Of a stretch of DNA of 6,921 nt, positions 1-6,022 are shown piece by piece; positions within the stretch are counted from its first letter, which is position 1; every line of letters begins with the position of its first letter. The DNA is from an uncultured Calothrix sp. (GTDB lineage Bacteria; Cyanobacteriota; Cyanobacteriia; Cyanobacteriales; Nostocaceae). The position numbers were made by a program, and so were the translations under genes. The stretch is from the NCBI GenBank assembly GCA_937884685.1, contig CAKZYM010000227.1, forward strand, positions 1-6,921, in the 5' to 3' direction. The notes under the pieces are model-generated. The model searched no databases, had not been told where the DNA came from, and was given only the letters and a program-made list of their open reading frames with translations.

Positions 1-339
1 GATAATTGGAAATTTTCTGGAATTGATAATATACCTTGTCAAATTAGACATGGAGCAATCCTTTCAGGAGAAAAATTAGTTGATGAACCAGAATTTAAAG
101 CCAAATTATTTAAGCAATTTCCTCAAGCTATTGGAGGTGAAATGGAAGGCAATGGACTTAGTTCTGCTTGTATGCGTAGGGGTACACCATGGATTTTGGT
201 TAAGTCGATTTGTGATTGGGCTGATGGGAAAAAACATAGTAAATATCAACCTTTAGCTGCTAGATCTGCTGCTTCTCTTGTACATCATGTTTTAAAGCAA
301 AAAACTGTGCTTAATGGTATTGATAAACAAACCAATTAA
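1..339 (+). CDS. PNP/MTAN-superfamily nucleoside phosphorylase or nucleosidase, C-terminal part
   Basis: The reading frame is open from the first base, so this is the last 112 residues of a gene that starts outside the window. It carries the two landmark motifs of the PNP_UDP (MTA/SAH nucleosidase-like) fold. The first is GGEMEG at partial residues 45-50, the ribose-contacting Met-Glu loop, aligning with VEMEA in E. coli MTAN. The second is SICDWAD at 69-75, whose Asp72 aligns with the catalytic Asp of the family's SDxAD motif. The 'RHGAILSGEKLVD' stretch (16-28) also fits the family. Known members cleave the N-glycosidic bond of nucleosides, and some in anti-phage systems (for example DtcC of Detocs) cleave ATP. 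The substrate cannot be read here. The TPR gene follows after 14 bp, suggesting a joint role. ATG at 142 is internal, not the start. The family call is firm; an effector role is inference. Confidence 0.88.
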   Translation, partial: DNWKFSGIDNIPCQIRHGAILSGEKLVDEPEFKAKLFKQFPQAIGGEMEGNGLSSACMRRGTPWILVKSICDWADGKKHSKYQPLAARSAASLVHHVLKQKTVLNGIDKQTN

Positions 340-343
340 GGAG
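338..343 (+). promoter_or_regulatory. Shine-Dalgarno of the 652-residue TPR gene
   Basis: AAGGAG overlaps the TAA stop of the nucleosidase gene (337-339) and lies 10 nt before the GTG at 354. An in-frame TAA at 345-347 blocks any further upstream start, so this site decides the GTG. The overlap implies translational coupling of the two genes. Confidence 0.8.
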
Positions 344-353
344 ATAAACTAAA

Positions 354-2312
354 GTGAGTATTTTGCCTTCTAGCGAATCGATTTTAGCAGAACTTGGTAT
401 CGAACCAACCAAACTGAAATCTATCAAACCCCGTTGGGAACGTACTCAATATCGAGCAATTATTAACTGGTTAACCAAATATAAACCATTACCGGAAGCT
501 TCTAACTTAGAGAAGGTTAAAGGGTTATTAGAAGTATTTTTTCATCTGTGTGAAGTAGAAGATTGGGAAAAAGCAAAGGTAATTATAGCTGTTAATTATT
601 CTCCTTATATAGATGGAGAATTACATATTCAGTTACGTATTTGGGGTTACTATTCACAACAAATTGATTTATACAGTAAACTTTTAGGAAAGTTTGATTC
701 TAGGTGGAATTGTATTTGCTACAATGGTTTGGGCAATGCCTATTCAAATTTAGGCAACTATGACAGAGCCAAATATTATCATCAACAATCTTTAACAATT
801 GCACGAGAAATTAATCATCATGAAGGTATTGGAAATGCACTGGCAGGTTTGGCTAACGTTTATAACTTTTTAGGTGACTATAAACAAGCGATTAATTATT
901 ATCAACAGGCTTTATCTATTGCAAAAAAAATAGGAAATTCAGAAGAAGAAGGTAATATATTAGGAAATCTGGGACTTGTTTATGATTCCTTGGGAGAGTA
1001 TAAAAAGGCTATAGATTATCATCAGCGTTCCTTGGCAATTGCCAAAGAAGTTGGTTCACTTGAGGGTGAAGGAAAATCTTTAGGAAATATTGGTCTTGCT
1101 TATTATTCTCTGGGAGACTATCACCTAGCTATTGATTATGCTCAAAAGTGGTTAACTATTGCAGAGAAAATTGAAGATCGTCAATCTCAAGGAAAAGCTT
1201 TAGGGAACCTTGGTATTGGCTATTATAATTTGGGTGATTATGATAAAACCTTTAATTACTGTGAACAATCTTTAGCTATTGCACGGGAAATTGAAGATAT
1301 CGAAGCACAGGCAAGAGAGTTAGGGAATCTTGGTATTGCATTCTATTCTCTTGGAGATTATTCTCAAGCTATTGATTACTATCAACAATCTTTAGTTATC
1401 GCCAGAAACATTGGAGATATTGAGTCAGAAGGACAAACTCTAGGTAATTTGGGTGTTGTCTATGACGCTTTAGGAAGCTATGAACAAGCAATTGATTATC
1501 ACCAGCAGCGTTTATCTATTGCTAAAAAAATTGGACAACGTGCAGGAATTGGAACAGCCTTGAGTAATCTAGGGGTTGTCTATCATTCTTTAGGAAATTA
1601 TCAGCAAGCTATCGATCATCATCAACAGGCTTTGTCCATTGCACAAGAAATAGGAAATAGCCACGGAGAAGAATATGCTTTAGGAAATATAGGTAATGTC
1701 TATTATTCTCTAGGAAATTATCAGCAAGCCATTGATTATCATCAACAAGCTCTATACATTGCACGAGAAATTGGCGATCGTGAAGTAGAAGAAGGATCGG
1801 TAATTAATTTTGTCGTTATCTCTTATAAAATAGAAAATTATGAGCAGGCTATTGATTATCATCAGCAAGCTTTATCTATTGCACAAGAAATTTGCGATCT
1901 CAAAGGACAAGGAGATGCGCTTCTTAATTTAGGTAATGTTTATAGTTATTGGGAAGAATATAACCAAGCTCTTAATTACAATAAACAAGGTTTAGTTATC
2001 TTACAAACAATTGGAGATCGTGCTGGGGTAGGAAATGCACTATGTAATTTAGGTTTGATTTTCATGCATATCAAGCAGTATTCGGAATCTTTGAAAGCTT
2101 TTCTTACTGCATTAGAGACTGTGAGGGAAATTGGGATTGGTTCTACAGAGGCTTTAATTTTATATAACTTAGCAGAACTTTATTATTGCTTAGATAATAT
2201 TAATCAAGCAAAGGATTTTTGTATTCAAGCTTTATTAATTGCAACTGATTTAGGTATTCCTTTACAAAAAAAATGTCAAGACTTAATGAAACAATTAGAA
2301 AATAATGATTAA
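354..2312 (+). CDS. Tetratricopeptide repeat protein, 13 regular 40-residue TPR units
   Basis: A GTG-start protein of 652 residues. Residues 1 to about 119 form a non-TPR helical head (LGIEPTKLKSIKPRW, then YKPLPEASNLEKVKGLLE, then WGYYSQQ). Residues 121-640 are 13 uninterrupted TPR units, each exactly 40 residues, of the pattern xALGNLGxVYYSLGxYxQAIDYxQQxLxIAxEIGD. Unit 10 has a diverged first helix but a normal second one, and units 12-13 drift as capping repeats do. The protein ends in a charged helix, QKKCQDLMKQLENND. There is no signal peptide, membrane segment or P-loop, so it should be cytosolic. TPR arrays bind protein or peptide partners and have no catalysis of their own. Tight coupling to the upstream nucleosidase gene suggests it scaffolds, senses for or restrains that enzyme (inference). 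Its paralogue lies downstream. Confidence 0.93.
   Translation: MSILPSSESILAELGIEPTKLKSIKPRWERTQYRAIINWLTKYKPLPEASNLEKVKGLLEVFFHLCEVEDWEKAKVIIAVNYSPYIDGELHIQLRIWGYYSQQIDLYSKLLGKFDSRWNCICYNGLGNAYSNLGNYDRAKYYHQQSLTIAREINHHEGIGNALAGLANVYNFLGDYKQAINYYQQALSIAKKIGNSEEEGNILGNLGLVYDSLGEYKKAIDYHQRSLAIAKEVGSLEGEGKSLGNIGLAYYSLGDYHLAIDYAQKWLTIAEKIEDRQSQGKALGNLGIGYYNLGDYDKTFNYCEQSLAIAREIEDIEAQARELGNLGIAFYSLGDYSQAIDYYQQSLVIARNIGDIESEGQTLGNLGVVYDALGSYEQAIDYHQQRLSIAKKIGQRAGIGTALSNLGVVYHSLGNYQQAIDHHQQALSIAQEIGNSHGEEYALGNIGNVYYSLGNYQQAIDYHQQALYIAREIGDREVEEGSVINFVVISYKIENYEQAIDYHQQALSIAQEICDLKGQGDALLNLGNVYSYWEEYNQALNYNKQGLVILQTIGDRAGVGNALCNLGLIFMHIKQYSESLKAFLTALETVREIGIGSTEALILYNLAELYYCLDNINQAKDFCIQALLIATDLGIPLQKKCQDLMKQLENND
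375..566 (+). repeat. 192-bp near-identical head module, copy 1 (partner 2606-2797)
   Basis: Aligned with 2606-2797 at a constant offset of 2231 bp, all bases match except position 515 (G here, A at 2746). That is a silent Lys AAG/AAA change. The segment encodes residues 8-71, which are identical in the two proteins. Similarity drops sharply on both sides. Confidence 0.95.
714..2273 (+). repeat. Tandem array of thirteen 120-bp TPR-encoding units
   Basis: The protein's 40-residue period is exact at the DNA level (120 bp, 13 units in register with no indels). Units 8 and 9 (residues 401-480) are among the closest pairs: both contain ctxGGAAATTATCAGCAAGC-type sequence and encode LGNYQQAID[HY]HQQAL. 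Such arrays readily gain or lose whole units by recombination. Confidence 0.85.
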
Positions 2313-2404
2313 TAATGTGACTAATTCACTCGCGATAAATAAACAAGGCATCCAAGCAAAACTCTTACCCTCTGGTGATTAGGTTATAAAAACACGAGCA
2401 TATG

Positions 2405-2500
2405 ACTTATGTCAAAATAGAAGAATACGATTAAGCTAAGGAATATTGCTTAAAGGCTAAAGATATAGCTAAAAATATTGCTAGAGAATTTAGTCCTTAA
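2405..2500 (+). pseudogene. Decayed TPR fragment between the two TPR genes
   Basis: The 218-bp gap between the TPR genes is not featureless. Read in the frame of 2405, it gives TYVKIEEYD, a TAA stop at 2432-2434, then AKEYCLKAKDIAKNIAREF and a final stop at 2498-2500. This fits the second half of a TPR unit (Y-xx-AxxYxxxAxxIAxxI) with one in-frame stop where the consensus has Gln or Lys. No start codon with a plausible ribosome site serves it. It is best read as the last remnant of a third TPR gene or of a lost C-terminal end. The rest of the gap (2313-2404 and 2501-2530) shows nothing recognisable beyond a weak purine-rich stretch before the next ATG. Confidence 0.55.
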
Positions 2501-2530
2501 TATTCAAAAAAGCATAAGAGATAATTCAAA

Positions 2531-4024
2531 ATGACTCATAACCAATATGAGTTAAATGCTCATACACATATAACTTCCGAGCAAGTCAATATTACTCCTT
2601 CTTCAGAATCGATTTTAGCAGAACTTGGTATCGAACCAACCAAACTGAAATCTATCAAACCCCGTTGGGAACGTACTCAATATCGAGCAATTATTAACTG
2701 GTTAACCAAATATAAACCATTACCGGAAGCTTCTAACTTAGAGAAAGTTAAAGGGTTATTAGAAGTATTTTTTCATCTGTGTGAAGTAGAAGATTGGAAA
2801 CGAGCTAACAAAATTATTTTTACTTCTCTTAATACTCTTACTAATGAAGAATTGCACGCTCAACTTGATACCTGGGGTTACTATAGTCAACAATTTGACC
2901 TATACATTAAAATTTTAGGCAAGTTAAATCCCAGCTTAGATACTATTTTTTCTAATTGTATTGGAAATACTTATTATTTTCGAGGAAATTATCACCAAGC
3001 TATTGATTACTATCAACAAGCATTGATGTTAGCAATTAAACTTGATGATAAGCTTAGAGTTGGTGAAGCATTAGGAAATTTGGGGAATTCCTACAGTTTA
3101 CTGGGAATTTATGACAAAGCCTTTGATTATCAACAGCAGAGTTTGAAACTTGCGCGAGAGATTAAAGATGTACAAGGAGAAGCTGAGGTATTAAGAGATT
3201 TGGGTGCTATCTGCTATTTTCAAGGAGATTATAACCAAGCGATTGATTATTATCAGCAAGCGTTGACGTTAGTGCGGAAGATTGATAACAGACAAAGAGA
3301 AAGTGAGATACTTGGAAATCTAGGCAGTTCTTACTATTCTTTGGAAAATTATGAACAAGCGATTGATTATTATCAGCAGGCTTTAGGGTTAGCTCAAGAA
3401 ATTGGTTACAGCCGAGGAGAAGGTTCAGCACTAGGGAACTTGGGTAATGCTTACTATTCTCAAAAAGATTATGAGCAAGCTATTAATTATCAGAAACAAA
3501 GTTTAGTCCTTGCACGAAAAATTGGAAACAAAGAAGGAGAAGCAATAGCCTTAGCAGGATTAGCTCTTGCCTACGAGCAAAGTTTGGTTATTGCAGAAGA
3601 AATTAACGACCAAAACGGAAAAATGACAGCACTAAGTGGTCTAGGTTCTGCCTATAGTTTGCTAGGAGACTATACCCAAGCCGTTGATTATTATAAGCAA
3701 TATCTAGTTATTGCAGAGAAAATTGAAGATAACTGGAGACAAGGTGCGGTACTGTGTAATTTAGGAGAAAATTCAATCAAACTTGACCAGTATTCCCAAG
3801 CTTTAGAACATTTGCAAAAAGGACTACAGATTTTTATCAAAATTGGCGATTCCCCTGCACAAGCGGAAGTTCTCAATAATTTAGCCATAGTACATCAAAA
3901 ATTAGGTAATTATCATCTTGCTCTGGAATATTGTAATCAAGCTTTAGTGATCGCGATTCAATTACAACTTCCACTAGCACAAGAATGTCAAGAGTTAATC
4001 AAACAATTAGAGAATAATGATTAA
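2531..4024 (+). CDS. Tetratricopeptide repeat protein, paralogue with 9 TPR units (one shortened)
   Basis: An ATG-start protein of 497 residues, preceded by only a weak ribosome site (AAGAG at 2516-2520). Residues 1-20 (starting MTHNQYELNAHTH) have no counterpart in the upstream paralogue, whose GTG aligns with codon 19 here. Residues 26-89 are identical to paralogue residues 8-71. The rest of the head, to about 138, is similar but diverged (both keep WGYYSQQ). TPR units start at 139. Five full 40-residue units run to 338, a 27-residue remnant of a unit covers 339-365, and full units resume at 366, 406 and 446. The C-terminal helix ends KQLENND, as in the paralogue. No catalytic motif, membrane segment or signal peptide is seen. 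It is probably a cytosolic protein-binding scaffold or sensor. The 218-bp gap leaves open whether it is co-transcribed with the first. Confidence 0.92.
   Translation: MTHNQYELNAHTHITSEQVNITPSSESILAELGIEPTKLKSIKPRWERTQYRAIINWLTKYKPLPEASNLEKVKGLLEVFFHLCEVEDWKRANKIIFTSLNTLTNEELHAQLDTWGYYSQQFDLYIKILGKLNPSLDTIFSNCIGNTYYFRGNYHQAIDYYQQALMLAIKLDDKLRVGEALGNLGNSYSLLGIYDKAFDYQQQSLKLAREIKDVQGEAEVLRDLGAICYFQGDYNQAIDYYQQALTLVRKIDNRQRESEILGNLGSSYYSLENYEQAIDYYQQALGLAQEIGYSRGEGSALGNLGNAYYSQKDYEQAINYQKQSLVLARKIGNKEGEAIALAGLALAYEQSLVIAEEINDQNGKMTALSGLGSAYSLLGDYTQAVDYYKQYLVIAEKIEDNWRQGAVLCNLGENSIKLDQYSQALEHLQKGLQIFIKIGDSPAQAEVLNNLAIVHQKLGNYHLALEYCNQALVIAIQLQLPLAQECQELIKQLENND
2606..2797 (+). repeat. 192-bp near-identical head module, copy 2 (partner 375-566)
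   Basis: Differs from copy 1 at a single silent position (2746). Just downstream, the two genes diverge at once (GAAAAAGCAAAG against AAACGAGCTAAC), and the TPR arrays that follow are only family-level similar. The mosaic pattern points to gene conversion or a recent shuffling of the head. Confidence 0.95.
2945..3985 (+). repeat. Tandem TPR-encoding units, nine, with one internally deleted
   Basis: 120-bp units run from 2945 with exact periodicity until the sixth (residues 339-365, nt 3545-3625). That unit lacks 39 bp, an in-frame loss of 13 residues covering the helix A end, turn and helix B start. Periodicity resumes at residue 366. Units 1, 3 and 4 share the string AIDYYQQAL. Confidence 0.85.
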
Positions 4025-4223
4025 CAATGATTAATAATGCCACTAATCAAATAATAAGAAATAAATAAGGAACTCCAAAATCAACAATAAAAACCATAGA
4101 GTTGTAATTAGTAATTTTACCTGTTCAAATACTAGATAAAAATCACTATTTACAATTTAAATTAAATTGAGATCAGAAGATTAAACTATTTTTTTTGAAT
4201 AATATTAAACTGCTTTTACTGAC
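4025..4223. other. Convergent AT-rich intergenic gap
   Basis: This separates the plus-strand TPR gene from the minus-strand block. It contains a perfect 8-bp inverted repeat with one central base at 4153-4169 (CAATTTAA-A-TTAAATTG) and a run of eight T at 4189-4196. The palindrome is pure A/T apart from its end bases and lies 19 bp from the T run, so it is not a convincing intrinsic terminator. No gene is seen. Confidence 0.5.
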
Positions 4224-5945
4224 TCAATTTTCAATCTTGGATAACTCAGCTAGCGGCACCATATACATATAAACATCTAATTGTGCTTCAGCACCCTGTA
4301 TATCCGTAATCAAAAATGGCTGCCAGCTAGTTAAATTCCCCGGACACTTGTTCCAAATAACTTTGTCTCCAACTTGAGGTGTTTTCTCAAGTTTTTCAAA
4401 ATGCTGGTTTTTTAAGTTACTGATATGTTGTTGTGCTTCTTCACTCAAAGCTTTCCAAGTAGCAGTTTTTAATTCTTCAGTCCAATTTTCTGTTATTAAA
4501 ATAACTTCTTCCCAACAGGTTGCTTGCAACAGCATTTCAACTTTTTTTGAAATGTCTTCGGATGCCGCATCATTCTCGTTTTGATTACAAACTAGTTTCA
4601 AATCGGTATAGTAAAAATATTTCCTCATTCCTGGAAATCTGACACCAATAGAAATTTTATTGGTCATTGATAAATCTACAATATGACCTCTGCGTCCCTT
4701 GTAATTATGGTGATTCGTTATTACCTCCACCTTACTACCGACTTCAAAACCCATAACAGCCAAAGCTCGGGTACGGGTGACTCCATCAACCCACATCAAT
4801 TCTTCTGGATGATTCACAGCGAATTCTGCTAGAAGCTTAGGTAAGTTCTCAAACCAAGCTTTTTGCTCATCTTCCAAAAACCCAATTACAAATGCTAAAG
4901 ACATGGAATCACGTTGAGTAACTGTAGCGATAGATTCCCAAGTATCACAAGTCGAAGCAATCGAACTTACCATCTCACAAGCAAACTTTCTATCCTTCTT
5001 ATTAAATGGCATTGGTAACGAACGAATCAATTGCAATTTGGTCGCAAGTTCTAGAGGTGTAGGTATTGTTTCTAATTCTTCAGATATAGGTGGCTCAGAA
5101 GTCACTTGTGTCTCTAATAGTGTATTATAAAATACACTTTGTACATCCTCTTCAGAGCCAATCTCTGATTCATCAGTATATTCAGACTCAGTATCTTCTG
5201 TATCTTTTTGTAATAGCGATTCAAATTCCTGTTGTTTGGATTCCCAGTTTATTTGACTCTCAACATCTTCCGAGTTTATAGTGTCGCTCCCTTCTTCCTC
5301 AGTAATCAAATCGGTTAGAGAACTAATTTTATCTGTAGGAATCTCAACTATCTGACTATCGTAGAAATGTGCGATGGCTCTTCTCGCGATTTGCTGTGGG
5401 GACAACCCCAACTGTTCTATCAGCTTATCCGTAAGCACCCCTGTTTGGTGGTCATCCTCCATAATCTTACCGAAAGTATAGTATCGATTACCATCAGGTG
5501 TTGCTCGCCAATTACCAACTTTTTTCTCTGTTTTCTGAGACTTGAGAAACTTTCTTCTTTCTTCAATCAGTTCCAATACAAGTCTGCAAGTCAATCCACC
5601 AATGGGAATATCTTGCAACTTTTCAATTAAAACCTGGTAATTCTTCGAGCATAACCGCAGTAATACTGGTACAGGTAATACAGCCAAGTGTTCCGGACAA
5701 CTAACAAACGCTTGAAAGTTCTCTGCAATTTTTAGCGATCGCCTTTCTTCCGTACTCCCTTTGTCCCATTGGTATTCTTCCAAAAGTGCGCGATACTGCT
5801 TCCTTGTACGAGTCTGCTTGTATTCATAAAGCGAAAAAGCCGCGTACAGATACTCCAATGTGCTTTGCTCCATGTGTTCCGTAGGATTGGAGTCTAAATA
5901 GCTTTGCTCGGCACACCTTTCGGTTGCAAGAATTAGTGAAGTCAT
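4224..5945 (-). CDS. Unrecognised 573-residue protein with acidic linker and two SH3/KOW-like segments
   Basis: I do not recognise this protein. Residues 1-140 are mostly helical and charged. Residues 145-160 (NWRATPDGNRYYTFGK) and 187-200 (ARRAIAHFYDSQIV) belong to a possibly ordered N-terminal domain. Residues 215-295 are a low-complexity Glu/Asp/Ser/Thr linker. The C-terminal half alternates a helical motif starting TWESI (335-370), an SH3/KOW-like segment (402-453, VGSKVEVIT then KGRRGHIVDL), a second helical motif starting CWEEV (477-512) and a second SH3-like segment (525-568, VGDKVIW). KOW/SH3-like barrels often bind nucleic acid or protein. No enzyme motif, signal peptide or membrane helix is seen. 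There is no clear Shine-Dalgarno before ATG at 5945. Met25 (5873), preceded by CGGAACAC, is an alternative start. It lies 77 bp after the 209-residue gene, on the same strand, probably co-transcribed. A nucleic-acid-related role is a guess. Confidence 0.85.
   Translation of the reverse strand: MTSLILATERCAEQSYLDSNPTEHMEQSTLEYLYAAFSLYEYKQTRTRKQYRALLEEYQWDKGSTEERRSLKIAENFQAFVSCPEHLAVLPVPVLLRLCSKNYQVLIEKLQDIPIGGLTCRLVLELIEERRKFLKSQKTEKKVGNWRATPDGNRYYTFGKIMEDDHQTGVLTDKLIEQLGLSPQQIARRAIAHFYDSQIVEIPTDKISSLTDLITEEEGSDTINSEDVESQINWESKQQEFESLLQKDTEDTESEYTDESEIGSEEDVQSVFYNTLLETQVTSEPPISEELETIPTPLELATKLQLIRSLPMPFNKKDRKFACEMVSSIASTCDTWESIATVTQRDSMSLAFVIGFLEDEQKAWFENLPKLLAEFAVNHPEELMWVDGVTRTRALAVMGFEVGSKVEVITNHHNYKGRRGHIVDLSMTNKISIGVRFPGMRKYFYYTDLKLVCNQNENDAASEDISKKVEMLLQATCWEEVILITENWTEELKTATWKALSEEAQQHISNLKNQHFEKLEKTPQVGDKVIWNKCPGNLTSWQPFLITDIQGAEAQLDVYMYMVPLAELSKIEN
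5735..5742. repeat. HIP1 octamer GCGATCGC
   Basis: A perfect copy of the highly iterated palindrome that is over-represented in many cyanobacterial genomes, lying inside the 573-residue gene. A 7/8 near-match (GCGATCGT) is at 1774-1781. Used here as taxonomic evidence. Confidence 0.8.
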
Positions 5946-5973
5946 GATAAATTCAATTTGCTTTTAATAGTCT

Positions 5974-5994
5974 TTGGTCTGTACTAAAGACCAA
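5974..5994. other. Dyad/hairpin between the two minus-strand genes
   Basis: TTGGTCT and AGACCAA form a perfect 7-bp stem around a 7-nt loop. On the minus-strand transcript it lies in the 77-nt spacer, 28 nt before the 573-residue gene's ATG, with no U run after it, so it would not terminate that transcript. On the plus strand it is followed by five T (5995-5999) and could end antisense transcripts. It may instead be an operator dyad or an RNA processing or stability element. Confidence 0.4.
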
Positions 5995-6022
5995 TTTTTC
6001 TAATTCGACCAATCTAAATAAC

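Noticed and set aside
142..339. A 65-residue ORF beginning at ATG 142
   Set aside because: The frame is open to the window edge and the upstream codons encode PNP-family sequence (RHGAILSGEKLVD). This ATG is the Met of the GGEMEG motif, not a start.
1065..1079. P-loop-like GEGKS in the first TPR protein (residues 238-242)
   Set aside because: The first Gly of a GxxxxGK[ST] motif is not in place. The string is a TPR unit boundary where neighbouring units read [GE]E[GA]x[AST]L, so it is not an ATP site.
714..2273. Possible CRISPR-like or non-coding tandem repeat
   Set aside because: The 120-bp period is coding throughout, with TPR consensus residues conserved and codons varying. No identical repeats with unique spacers are present.
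2305..2382. Small ORF starting MINNVTNS that overlaps the first TPR stop, with a shorter MINNATNQ counterpart at 4027
   Set aside because: The lengths differ (25 against 13 codons) and only the first few residues agree. They have no ribosome site beyond the coding end and are better explained by the duplicated 3' junction.
2313..2530. Promoter for the second TPR gene
   Set aside because: AT-rich hexamers occur but no -35/-10 pair with near-consensus bases and 16-18 bp spacing stood out, so read-through from the first gene is equally possible.
3207..3888. Minus-strand ORFs at 3207-3431 and 3691-3888
   Set aside because: They lie opposite the TPR array and their repetitive ADNNQSL-type sequence is just the antisense of TPR units.
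4153..4196. Intrinsic terminator after the second TPR gene
   Set aside because: The only strong palindrome is A/T-only apart from its ends, has a one-base centre and does not abut the T run at 4189-4196.
5090..5630. Plus-strand ORFs at 5090-5281 and 5367-5630
   Set aside because: They are antisense to the 573-residue gene, lack ribosome sites and have no recognisable protein features.
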